In this document: piece after piece, positions 33,270 through 41,224 of the stretch
Layout of the letters: each line of letters opens with the position of its first letter
How positions within the stretch are numbered: position 1 is the first letter of the stretch
Assembly: GCF_001421245.1 (NCBI RefSeq)
Contig: NZ_LMKE01000001.1
Span: 473,053-532,579 of the forward strand
DNA length: 59,527 bases
From: Sphingomonas sp. Leaf10
GTDB lineage: Bacteria > Pseudomonadota > Alphaproteobacteria > Sphingomonadales > Sphingomonadaceae
Direction: 5' to 3'
Translations under genes and position numbers: made by a program
The notes under the pieces: model-generated
The model's database searches: none
Told to the model about the DNA's origin: nothing
The model's input: only the letters and a program-made list of their open reading frames with translations

Positions 33270-35453
33270 GCATGATGCAACGGGTCGATATCGTGAAGCT
33301 TCAGGCAGCGGCGGTCGGCAAGGCCGATGAGGTGGTGCCGGTCAATCGAATATCCGGTCGGCACGTTCACCGCGCTCACCTTCGGCGGTGCTGCGACGGG
33401 CACGATCCTGCCGGGCGAGGACATCATCGCCGATGCCCCAGCGAACCTGACGATCCCCGAGGGCGCACTGTACTTCGTGCGATCCTTCATCACCTCGTCG
33501 AACGGTTTCATCCCCTACGCTGGCCGTGACGTAGCGACCGCGCTTGGCTGCGCCGCGATCTTCAGTACCAGCGCCACCGACCTGACGATGGGCGGCAACG
33601 TCGCTCACGACGGGGCAACACGCTGCGTCTATCCGCTCGGCCTTGTCGCCATAACCACCAAGCCGAGCTGGGCGATCTTTGGCGACAGCCGCAGTGTCTT
33701 TCCGCAGACCAGCACGCGCGGCGATGCCGGCGAGTTCGCCCCGTCGATCAGTGCGGCCGGCTATGCCTATACCAATTGCGGCGTCCCCGGTGACGAAGCG
33801 CAGAACATCCTTGCGACGTTCGTCGGTGGCGGCAAAAAGCGGCTGCGACAGGCTCAGTACGCTTCGCACGTCCATATCCTCGCCGGTGGCAACGACATCA
33901 ATTCGGTCGCCGATCAGACTGGCCAGAACACGTTGAACCGTCTGGGCCGCCTGTACGATTATTTCGGCGGGAAGGTACGATCGGCGGCGACGATTTCGCC
34001 GCATGCCAACGCGACCAACACGGCCGTTTCGTCATCCACCCGCAATAGCCGTCGCCAGACGATCAATTCCGGCCTTCGCAACCGGACGGTCAGCAACTTC
34101 GAAGTGTTGGTCGACACGGCGTCGGTTACCGAGAGCGGGACGTCGGGCCTATGGGCAGATTCGACGTGGGTCTCCGACGACGGCACCCACGAAACTGACG
34201 CCGGCCTGCTTGGCATCGTCGCGAGCGGTGTCGTGCCCGTAGCTACGTTGGCCGCCGCCGCGCCGTCCGCGGTCGATAACACCCCTTCCGCCTTCTCCTT
34301 CACCGACCAGACCGGGCTTGCCCCTTCGACCCTGATCGAAAGCGGTGCGGTCGTTATCAGCGGCATCAACGCCGCGACCGCAATCAGCGTTGAGGGTGGC
34401 GAGTACCAGATCGCAACCGGCGGTTGGACCAGCGCGGCCGGCACGATCGTCAACGGCCAGTCGGTGAAGCTGCGCGGCACCACGTCCGCCACCGGCAACA
34501 CGACCACGAACATCGTGCTGACGATCGGCGGCGTGACAGATACTTTCAGCCTGACCACCGCAGCGTCGCCGACCGCTGACACCACGCCGGATGCCTTCAG
34601 CTTCGTCGATCAGACGAATGTCGCAGCGTCGACGCTGACCGAGAGCGCGGCGATCACCGTCGCCGGCATCGACGCGGCGTCGCCGATCACCATCACCGGT
34701 GGCGAGTATCAGATCGCTGGCGGCGCATGGACTAGCGCCGAGGGCACCGTGACCAACGGCCAGTCGGTCAAGGTGCGCGGCACCAGTTCGGCGACCGCCG
34801 GCGGCGTGACCAACATCGCGCTGACGATCGGCGGTGTATCCGATACCTTCACCCTGACTACCGCCGCTCCGGCAGGCCCAGCATATCTCGACACCTTCAC
34901 CACCGACACTGCGGTGACGTGGGATCAGCACACGTCCGATTCCGGCCACAAAGCCACCAAGTCGTCCTTTGCGTCGAGCGGCAGCATCTCGGTCGGGCCG
35001 ACGTCGGGCGCGACCTACACGAACAGCAACACTAGCGACTATGATTCGGGCTTCGCGCCGACCTCACCCGATTACTACGTCGAGGCCGAGCATATCCGCC
35101 GCAGTACGGTTGGCACCTCGAACAGCTTTGTCGCGCGCGGCGATTCCGGTACCGACAGCGGCATTCAGGTCATCTACAACGATAACACCCAAGTCGCGAC
35201 GCTTGCTCGCCGTGGGACCAATGCCGGCACGATCGCAACGTCTAACGTGGCGCTGGCGATAGGTGGCAAGCTGACGAACCGTATCGAGATGCGAGGCGAC
35301 CAGCTCATCTGGATCATCAACGGTACCGTCGTCGGCACTTATACCGAAACCACGTACAAGTCCGCTGGCCGCTTGCGGCTGCGAATGTCGGGCGGGGCTA
35401 CGACCGACACGACGGGTCAGGGCATCACAAAGTTAACCGCCGGATACCTGTGA
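33266..35453 (+). CDS. Tail-fibre-like protein with SGNH-like and repeat domains; apparent frameshift
   Basis: The main frame (33327-35453, up to 708 residues) begins with a beta-rich module (YPVGTFTALTFGGAATGTIL), then an SGNH-esterase-like region (WAIFGDSRSVFPQ ... HILAGGNDIN ... DGTHETDAG), two tandem Ig-like repeats of about 87 residues (from DNTPSAFSFTDQTGLAPSTL and DTTPDAFSFVDQTNVAASTL), and a C-terminal lectin-like domain. A coupled GTG start at 33266 encodes MSMMQRVDIVKLQAAAVGKADEVVPVNR in another frame, which looks like the natural N-terminus; a one-base shift near 33340-33350 would join the two. So the gene is probably frameshifted, or starts at ATG 33327 without this peptide. It likely binds or deacetylates surface glycans. 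Confidence 0.75.
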
Positions 35454-35464
35454 CGCAGTAGCCC

Positions 35465-35671
35465 CTACATCGGTTGGCAGATCTGGCAGGTACCGCGCCC
35501 GTCGAACAGGTCGGTACTGCCACATTCCGGGCAGCAATGCCGCCTGACCGGAGCGTGGAAGAAGAACGCCACGAGACGGCGCTTCAGCCGCGCCAAACCG
35601 CCGATCACGGCCCGTGCCCGCTTGCCGCGCCCAGCCGCTCCCTGACGTCGAACCCCAAAGCTACCCGCCAT
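35465..35671 (-). CDS. Small basic zinc-ribbon protein
   Basis: A 68-residue protein, ATG at 35671 with GGAGG five bases upstream. It is rich in Arg and Gly, with a C-terminal CCPECGSTDLFDGRGTCQIC that gives two CxxC pairs. It is convergent with the tail-fibre gene, 11 bases from its stop. No family recognised; the ribosome site and cysteine pattern argue that it is real. Confidence 0.5.
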   Translation of the reverse strand: MAGSFGVRRQGAAGRGKRARAVIGGLARLKRRLVAFFFHAPVRRHCCPECGSTDLFDGRGTCQICQPM

Positions 35672-35771
35672 TCCGCCCTCCGATACTCGGGCTGCCCTTG
35701 GCCGCCTGATGATCCGAGAATCCCACAAAAACCTGACCCGGATCAACGATCCGTTGAGATTGGATACGATC

Positions 35772-36800
35772 ATGAGCACCATCATCGCAAAGCACGGCCA
35801 AATGCTGACCATGCAGCCCGGCGACCAGATCAAGTTCCCCGCTGCGCTCAACACGACTGAGGGCGCTTGGCGAGCGGACAAGCGCCGATATGCCTATAAA
35901 TGGGGGAGCCGCGTGTGCTTCCTCGCCGGCATCGAACGGCTGTATCTGGTCGAGGGGACGACCTACAGCGCGACCGCCCCGGTCGTCGTGCAGCCGCCGG
36001 TGCCGGAACCGTCGCCGGCGACGAAGGTCCGCACCGCCACCTTCACCACCGACGCCGGCGGGCTCGAGGCTTTCCTTCTGACCGACTTCTACGCTCTCGG
36101 CGTCGGTAGCCGCGGCAGCCTCGGCACTGCCGGTCGTCTGCCCGCCGGCATCCCGACCGATGCCGATCGCGGGTTCCTTCGCGCCGGTATCTTCTGCCAC
36201 GCTACGGTGCCGCTGATGGGGGACGCGGTCCTGTACGGCCGATCAGTCGAGGGCTTCGTCATCGCGCATCGCGCCGCCGAGAAGCAGGTCCAGTCAGCTT
36301 CGGCGCTGCTGACCGGTTATTACCAGATCCCCGGCACCGTGTCGGCTGAGCCGGACGCGGTCCGCTTCATCGGTACCACGTCGGACGAGATCGGCGTCGA
36401 CCAGCGGATCTCCGTCGACGGCAAGCTGATCCTGATCGATGTCGAGCTGACCAACCGGACCGGCGCCGATCTGGTCGACCTGCGCTACATGCGTCTGATC
36501 GACTTCGATCAGCCTGGCGCATTCGAAACCGTCAACGAGGTGATCGAGCGCGGCTGGGCGCGCGCCACGATGGCGGGCAATCGCGTGCTGATGGTCGGCA
36601 GCGACGATCCGCGCGCCACGATCGGGCTGGCGGTGGCCGTCCCACCGACGCTCGATCCCTATGCCATCAAGGCACTGTCGGTCGGCACGAAGCGGAAAGG
36701 TGACGATTCGATCCATGTCTGCTTCGATATCGGCACGCTGGCGATCGGCGCGTCGACCCGCTTCCGTATCGTGATCGACGGGTCCGCGATCGCCTCTTGA
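35772..36800 (+). CDS. Hypothetical phage structural-type protein
   Basis: A 342-residue protein starting at ATG 35772 (MSTIIAKHGQ); an earlier ATG at 35709 gives 21 unlikely residues. A short N-terminal domain (residues 1-75) is followed by a proline-rich linker (VVVQPPVPEPSPATK) and a long beta-rich region (TATFTTDAGGLEAFLLTDFYALGVGS onward). No signal or membrane segment. It lies after the tail fibre, so a tail accessory or host-recognition role is inferred. Confidence 0.62.
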   Translation: MSTIIAKHGQMLTMQPGDQIKFPAALNTTEGAWRADKRRYAYKWGSRVCFLAGIERLYLVEGTTYSATAPVVVQPPVPEPSPATKVRTATFTTDAGGLEAFLLTDFYALGVGSRGSLGTAGRLPAGIPTDADRGFLRAGIFCHATVPLMGDAVLYGRSVEGFVIAHRAAEKQVQSASALLTGYYQIPGTVSAEPDAVRFIGTTSDEIGVDQRISVDGKLILIDVELTNRTGADLVDLRYMRLIDFDQPGAFETVNEVIERGWARATMAGNRVLMVGSDDPRATIGLAVAVPPTLDPYAIKALSVGTKRKGDDSIHVCFDIGTLAIGASTRFRIVIDGSAIAS

Positions 36801-37162
36801 GGCACCATGCCCGGCAGGGCATAGCGAGCGGGCTGGTTCGAACCTAACCGTTAGGATCAGCCCGCGCGCGCGGTTCAAAGGCTACCGGCTTCGCCGGGTG
36901 GCCTGCGAAATAGAAAACCTTCGGGGAATACGCAGGGCGCAGCCGCCTTTGACTGCGCGGTTAGCCACCCGGTTTCGGGTGGTGGACTAGGCGGCCCGCC
37001 AACGTATCCCCGAAGGCCACCCCGACAGCTTCCTTCCTCATCGCCATCCTTCGAACCTTCGGACCAGCATTTCCGGAGATCCGAAGGGTTGCGACCCTCG
37101 CCGCCTGTCGCGGCGACACCAGCGCGGCCTGACCGACGTGCTTCTCCAGGAAGAAGCTGACC
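36801..37162 (+). other. Structured noncoding region (candidate RNA)
   Basis: Without a gene for 362 bp but dense in hairpins: 36807-36822 (ATGCCC-GGCA-GGGCAT), 36828-36865 (8-bp GCGGGCTG/CAGCCCGC enclosing CCTAA-CCG-TTAGG), 36885-36897, and a larger fold at 36918-37016. There a 14-bp stem with one bulge (36918-36932 with 37003-37016) encloses hairpins GCGCAG/CTGCGC (36937-36942, 36953-36958) and CCACCCG-GTTT-CGGGTGG (36965-36982). The first loop's CCGCCT (36943-36948) can pair with AGGCGG (36989-36994), a pseudoknot. More stems follow at 37056-37087 and 37085-37098. Confidence 0.45.
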
Positions 37163-37960
37163 TTGACCCAACTGCCTATCGCCTGCCCGCCGGCACCCTA
37201 TCTCGGCGGCAAGCGCAACCTCGCCAAGCGCCTTTGCGCGATCATCGAGACCATTCCCCACAAAGCATACATCGAGCCGTTCGTCGGCATGGGCGGCATC
37301 TTCTTGCGGCGTGCCCGGCCGGCAGCGGTCGAGGTTATCAATGACCTGTCGGGTGACGTCGCCAACCTCTTCCGGATCGTGCGTCGGCACTACGAACCTT
37401 TCGTCGACGAGATGGCATTTCTGTTCGCCGGCCGGGCTGACTTCGACCGGATGCGGGCGGTCGATCCGTCGACGCTGACCGACATCGAGCGGGCGGTCCG
37501 CTTCCTGTATCTTCAGCGGCTCGGCTTCGGCGGAAAGGTCGTCGGTCGGACCTTCGGCCTGCGGCGAGACCAGTCTTCGCGCTTCGACCACGCTCGGCTC
37601 CGCGCGGACCTGCGGCGGCTGAGCACGCGCCTCGCGCCGGTGACGATCGAGCAGCTCGATGCCGTCGAACTGATCGGCCGGTACGACGGCAAGGAGGCGC
37701 TCTTCTACCTCGACCCGCCGTACAACGAGACGACGGGGTACGGGCTGGACTTCGGACCAGACCAGTACCGCGCGCTGGCCGACCGATTGGACACGATCGC
37801 CGGCAGCTTCGTGCTGTCGATCAATGACACGCCGCTGATCCGGGATACTTTCGCCCGGTTCGCGATCGAGGAAGTCGCGACGACGTGGACGGTGTCGGGG
37901 CATGCCGCCCGCGCCGGCACGAAGGTGACAGAGCTGATCATCCGAAACCACCCCCGGTAG
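37163..37960 (+). CDS. D12-class DNA adenine methylase
   Basis: A 265-residue N6-adenine methyltransferase. PYLGGKRNLAKRL (residues 12-24) is the N-terminal family motif, EPFVGMGG (38-45) binds AdoMet and DPPYN (184-188) is the catalytic motif IV. The TTG start at 37163 follows AGGAAGAAG. It is an orphan methylase with no restriction partner nearby and likely protects element DNA or controls its genes. Target site cannot be read from the sequence. Composite repeat copy 8 begins 5 bp after its stop. Confidence 0.93.
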   Translation: MTQLPIACPPAPYLGGKRNLAKRLCAIIETIPHKAYIEPFVGMGGIFLRRARPAAVEVINDLSGDVANLFRIVRRHYEPFVDEMAFLFAGRADFDRMRAVDPSTLTDIERAVRFLYLQRLGFGGKVVGRTFGLRRDQSSRFDHARLRADLRRLSTRLAPVTIEQLDAVELIGRYDGKEALFYLDPPYNETTGYGLDFGPDQYRALADRLDTIAGSFVLSINDTPLIRDTFARFAIEEVATTWTVSGHAARAGTKVTELIIRNHPR

Positions 37961-37964
37961 GTGC

Positions 37965-38058
37965 GGGTATCGGCGCGGGTATCGCGGGTTTGCGCAATTT
38001 CGCAAACTGGCGGCTTTCTGCGCCGTTCGATGTGACCACGGCGGACGGGTTGTCCGCC
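37965..38058 (+). repeat. Composite cargo repeat, copy 8
   Basis: GGGTATCG at 37965 and 37977 (12 bp apart); perfect palindrome GGCGGAC-GGGTT-GTCCGCC at 38040-38058, 63 bp after the second motif. Between them a GTTTGCG-CAATTT-CGCAAAC hairpin (37988-38007). It lies between the methylase and the tyrosine integrase. Confidence 0.82.
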
Positions 38059-38236
38059 ATTGGTACCGCCGACAGGGGGTGCCGGGAGGGCGTCTGTCGG
38101 CGGGCAGTCCGACGGGGAGGATCCTTCTATAAGAAGCACCCGCCGAACCACGACTTGCCGGTGCCAACGTCAGCATCAGCACTCAAGCAAAATACAAATG
38201 TATTGAGGTTCCAAATTGGAACAACCCGTTGGAACT

Positions 38237-38276
38237 CCGCCAGCGAAATAAGCAAGGGATGCAGTTTCGCTGGCGG
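38237..38276. repeat. 12-bp inverted repeat upstream of the integrase
   Basis: CCGCCAGCGAAA (38237-38248) and TTTCGCTGGCGG (38265-38276), perfect, 16 bp apart, about 140 bp before the integrase start. Candidate operator or recombinase-binding site. Confidence 0.55.
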
Positions 38277-38417
38277 GCGACTTCTTGCGGAAGACAACTG
38301 TGCGGAAGGCAAGCTGCAAGAGCCGCAGCCCCACCGTGCACTTCTTTTCAGCGCCGAACAATGAGTTTGACTGTGTCGAACTGATACAACTTTTCGTGCT
38401 TTCGGATAGGAAATCAA

Positions 38418-39632
38418 ATGCTGACCAACGCTGCGGTGCGATCCGCGCGGCCGAAGCCGTGCGCCTACAAACTGTCTGACGGGCAAGGCCTACACCTGTA
38501 CGTCGCGCCGACCGGCCTCAAATCGTGGCGCGTCCGGTTCCGCGTCGCCGGCCGCGAACAGCTGCTGACGATCGGCCAGTTTCCTGACGTCGACTTGACG
38601 GCCGCGCGTGAGGCTGCAGCTGCTGCGCGCGACGCGTTGCGCGCCGGGCGAGATCCGCGCGAAGAGCGCGCAGCGCGTGTCGAGGTCGACCGGACTTTCG
38701 CCACCGTCGCCCGCGCGTGGCACGCACATTGGCGTTCGAGCTGGACCGATGTTCATGCGAACGACGTCATCACTAGTCTGGAGCGCGACGTGTTCCCGGC
38801 GATCGGCGCGATCGATGTCGACGATATCGGCGCTGGCGACCTTCGCGACCTGCTGCGCGCCGTCGAGGCGCGCGGCGCGATCGAGACCGCGAAGCGGCTG
38901 CGCCAGCGCATTAGCAAGGTGTTCGGCTACGCGATCGCCAACGAGCTGGCCGAGGTCGATCCGTCGACCGCGGTCCGCCACGCACTGTCGGCGGCGCCGA
39001 TCGCAGGCGAGCAGCTGGCGCTGATCACGCTCGACGACGCGCGCGAGCTGCTGGCCGCGTCGACCGCCGCCGGCGGACCGGCGATTGTCGATCTGGCGTC
39101 TCGATTCCTGGCGCTGACCGCGGTTCGTCAAGGCGCTCTGCGCGGCATGCGCTGGGACGAGGTCGAGGGCATTGACTGGACCGGCGATGCGATCGGTCCG
39201 GCCGCGCCGGTGTGGCGCGTGCCAGCGGCGCGCATGAAGCTGGCGAAGGCGAAGAAGGGTGACGCCCGGTTCGATCACCTCGTGCCGCTGTCGCGGCAGG
39301 CGGTTGAAATCCTGCGCACCATCCGCGCTTTCGGCATCGATACGGATCTCGTCTTCGGCCGCCTCTCGGAGAGCGCGATCGGCGCGCTCTATCGGAAGGC
39401 CGGCTTCGCCGGCCGGCATGTGCCGCACGGTTGGCGCGCCACCTTTTCCACGATCCTGAACGAGAAGCTGCCCGCCGAGCGGGTGACGATCGATCGCGCG
39501 CTGGCGCATGCGGGGAAGAAGGAAGCCGACGTCAACGTGAAGGTCGAGGGTGCTTATAACCGATCGAAGCAGATCCGCGCACGCCGCCGGCTGATGCAGA
39601 TCTGGGCCGATCTACTATTCCGCGCCGCCTGA
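38418..39632 (+). CDS. P4-type tyrosine integrase
   Basis: A 404-residue integrase. The N-terminal arm-binding domain (DUF4102-like: KLSDGQGLHLYVAPTGLKSWR ... LTIGQFPDVDLTAARE) is followed by a SAM-like core-binding domain and the catalytic domain. Catalytic residues visible are Arg237 (TAVRQGALRGMRW), His337-x-x-Arg340 (HGWRAT), His364 and Tyr380 (VEGAYNRS). AGGA precedes the ATG. Such integrases insert islands into tRNA 3' ends, so this enzyme, rather than or besides the serine recombinase, may have used the tRNA-Met site. Its arm-binding domain is a candidate reader of the GGGTAT pairs. Confidence 0.95.
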   Translation: MLTNAAVRSARPKPCAYKLSDGQGLHLYVAPTGLKSWRVRFRVAGREQLLTIGQFPDVDLTAAREAAAAARDALRAGRDPREERAARVEVDRTFATVARAWHAHWRSSWTDVHANDVITSLERDVFPAIGAIDVDDIGAGDLRDLLRAVEARGAIETAKRLRQRISKVFGYAIANELAEVDPSTAVRHALSAAPIAGEQLALITLDDARELLAASTAAGGPAIVDLASRFLALTAVRQGALRGMRWDEVEGIDWTGDAIGPAAPVWRVPAARMKLAKAKKGDARFDHLVPLSRQAVEILRTIRAFGIDTDLVFGRLSESAIGALYRKAGFAGRHVPHGWRATFSTILNEKLPAERVTIDRALAHAGKKEADVNVKVEGAYNRSKQIRARRRLMQIWADLLFRAA

Positions 39633-39824
39633 CCTGTCCGCGCGGGTGCCGGGGCGGCTCTTTCGGCACGATCCGTGCTCGTCCCCGTCGCTAAGCCTTG
39701 GGGCGGCGCAGCCGCCCTGTCCCGTGGCGTCCGCTGGACGCAAGGGATCGTCTGCCGGGCGGTGGCAGGCGGGGACAAAACGCAAGGCGGGTCGGTTGGG
39801 CTGGGTGATGCTGCCTATTGATGC

Positions 39825-39842
39825 GTGTCGCGGTAGCGACAC
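39825..39842. terminator. Hairpin between integrase and replication-like gene
   Basis: GTGTCGC-GGTA-GCGACAC, a 7-bp perfect stem followed by CTTCTAAT, between two convergent genes. A GGGCGGC-GCA-GCCGCCC hairpin lies further upstream in the same gap. Possible shared terminator. Confidence 0.4.
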
Positions 39843-39852
39843 CTTCTAATCT

Positions 39853-40626
39853 TCATTCTGAGGGGGGAGACAGTCCATTATCCAGACTCGGGCCTGATCC
39901 TCGATCGACGGCGGCTCCCAAGGCGGCGAGGGCGGCAGCGAGGCCGGTGGTCGCGGCAGGGCGAGGAGCAGGGCTGGGCGTGGGCAGGGGTGACGCTGTG
40001 GGGCGCTGCTTCGCCCGCAGGGCCATACGGGCCTTGGCGCGGGCAAGCAGCTGGCGGAAGCGGTCGCGGACGTTCCGGCCGGCGCGGGAGGCAATGCGCG
40101 CCTCGTCGACGAAATAGCTGTTGTTGGTCTGCTGGCGGATCGGACCGCCGGGTATCGGGTCGCTGATCCGGATCGTGCGGCGGACCCACCCGATGAAGCC
40201 GTGTCGCTCTAGGCGCGCGAGCGCGTCGACGATCGTCTGCCGAACATAGCCGGTCGCCTTCATGAGCTGGCTGATGGCCGGATCGATCCGGCCGGTTTTA
40301 AACTCGTGCCAGTGCTGCCGCAGCAGCGCTTCCAGCACGACGATGCCGGTGTCCTTCAGGGGCCGCGCTTTACCCTTGCCCCGCTCGAACAGGTCGAACT
40401 CGCGCGCGGTCTTCACCAGCGCGTCGACGAAGGCGTGCGTTGCAGCCTCCGTGCCGTCCGCCAACTGGCGCGAGACCTGTGCGCGGCTGTCGTGGACGTC
40501 ATAGCTTTCGCGATGGACGGCGCGATCGCGTCCGCGCTCGCGGCCCGCGAAGTGCGCGCCAGTGCTGCGAATGAGCGCGCGGGTTGCGCGGGTTTGCTGA
40601 GCAGAATTGTATTGGGCACGCGACAT
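39853..40626 (-). CDS. Replication-initiator-like winged-helix protein
   Basis: A 257-residue protein. After a charged N-terminus, residues about 90-160 form a winged helix (IVVLEALLRQHWHEFKTGRI, then ISQLMKATGYVRQTIVDALARLERHGFIGWV). The C-terminus is Ala/Pro-rich. It resembles RepA-like proteins found on sphingomonad plasmids and phage-related islands. The call rests on general resemblance; a transcription regulator is the alternative. It is the last element gene, starting about 217 bp inside the right boundary. Confidence 0.6.
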   Translation of the reverse strand: MSRAQYNSAQQTRATRALIRSTGAHFAGRERGRDRAVHRESYDVHDSRAQVSRQLADGTEAATHAFVDALVKTAREFDLFERGKGKARPLKDTGIVVLEALLRQHWHEFKTGRIDPAISQLMKATGYVRQTIVDALARLERHGFIGWVRRTIRISDPIPGGPIRQQTNNSYFVDEARIASRAGRNVRDRFRQLLARAKARMALRAKQRPTASPLPTPSPAPRPAATTGLAAALAALGAAVDRGSGPSLDNGLSPPSE

Positions 40627-40842
40627 CGCGCCGGCTCCCGGATCGGAAGTCGATGGGGCGCACGAATGCGGCGCCGGAAGCGGCTTCCGACGTCGCTAGA
40701 CGTGTTCGGATTGTTGGGCGAAGGCGCGTCGCTACGGCGGCGCGCGGGTCCGCACCTTTGCTTCGGGGGGAAGGGGGCCGCCTACGGCGACCCGGCGGTT
40801 CAAACTTTCAGCGTTCGAATCGCTCGGTTATGCTGGGAGCGT

Positions 40843-40855
40843 TCCTTCGCTACCA
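40843..40855 (+). repeat. attR core
   Basis: TCCTTCGCTACCA, identical to the tRNA-Met 3' end at 18710-18722 and in the same orientation. It marks the right boundary of the element. Confidence 0.75.
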
Positions 40856-40882
40856 CCGAAATGTCGAAGATCGGAAAACGCA

Positions 40883-40922
40883 AGCCGCTACGATGCCGAG
40901 GCCGGGCAGGTTGCGGCTTTTT
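40883..40922 (+). terminator. Displaced tRNA-Met terminator
   Basis: AGCCGC (40883-40888) and GCGGCT (40913-40918) with TTTTT following, 28 bp after attR. Before integration it would have stood just downstream of the tRNA gene. Confidence 0.55.
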
Positions 40923-40993
40923 CTGTCCCAAAATCGAACTGTTACCAACTTCGTTCGTTGAGATTGAACAACGATAACGGAGAGGTTCGGATC

Positions 40994-41125
40994 ATGGTCA
41001 CCATTAGCCAACGCCGTCCGATGCTGGACGGATCGCGCGATCGCCCGCCCAACATGACCGGTTTTCTCTTGTGTACGTTGTTGGCGGTGCCTTTCTGGGG
41101 TGCGGTTCTTGCGGTTGTCCTTTGA
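40994..41125 (+). CDS. 43-residue small membrane protein
   Basis: A short gene with GGAGAGG nine bases before its ATG. The product has an arginine-rich start (MVTISQRRPMLDGSRDRPPN) and one hydrophobic helix (FLLCTLLAVPFWGAVLAVVL) running to the end. It lies outside the element, in front of trxB. No family recognised. Confidence 0.5.
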   Translation: MVTISQRRPMLDGSRDRPPNMTGFLLCTLLAVPFWGAVLAVVL

Positions 41126-41224
41126 GTTGAGGCACGGGTTGCAGTAGCTTCGGCATGCCCCATGTTGCGTTCGAACGGCGCGTCTGATTTAGACGGCGCA
41201 AACGCTTCGAACGGAAAAATCGCA

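Larger units (their letters stand above)
37961..38417. other. 457-bp noncoding region before the integrase
   Basis: Contains composite repeat copy 8 (37965-38058), a hairpin CCGCCGACAG/CTGTCGGCGG (38066-38075 with 38093-38102), a 12-bp inverted repeat (38237-38276), direct repeats TTGGAAC (38216, 38229) and TGCGGAAG (38286, 38301). Such repeats next to a tyrosine integrase are expected of an attachment or regulatory region. Confidence 0.6.
18723..40855. mobile_element. 22.1-kb tRNA-integrated element (prophage/satellite-like island)
   Basis: Bounded by 13-bp direct repeats of the tRNA 3' end. It carries a serine recombinase, a chain of small coupled genes, CI/Cro-like regulators, a repeat-delimited cargo zone, a toxin-antitoxin pair, tail-type genes, a DNA adenine methylase, a tyrosine integrase and a replication-like protein. 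I see no terminase, portal, capsid, tape-measure or lysis gene, so it cannot make virions alone. Either a decayed prophage, a phage satellite, or two tandem elements sharing one target. Confidence 0.8.
40627..40993. other. 367-bp noncoding right junction
   Basis: Holds the upstream region of the replication-like gene, the attR copy (40843-40855) and the original tRNA terminator. I see no credible gene in it. Confidence 0.6.

Noticed and set aside
33327..35453. Host-encoded secreted esterase or adhesin
   Set aside because: No signal peptide; the Ig-like repeats, lectin-like end and phage neighbours fit a tail fibre better.
37163..37960. Restriction-modification system
   Set aside because: Only the methylase is present; no neighbouring gene looks like an endonuclease, so it is called an orphan methylase.
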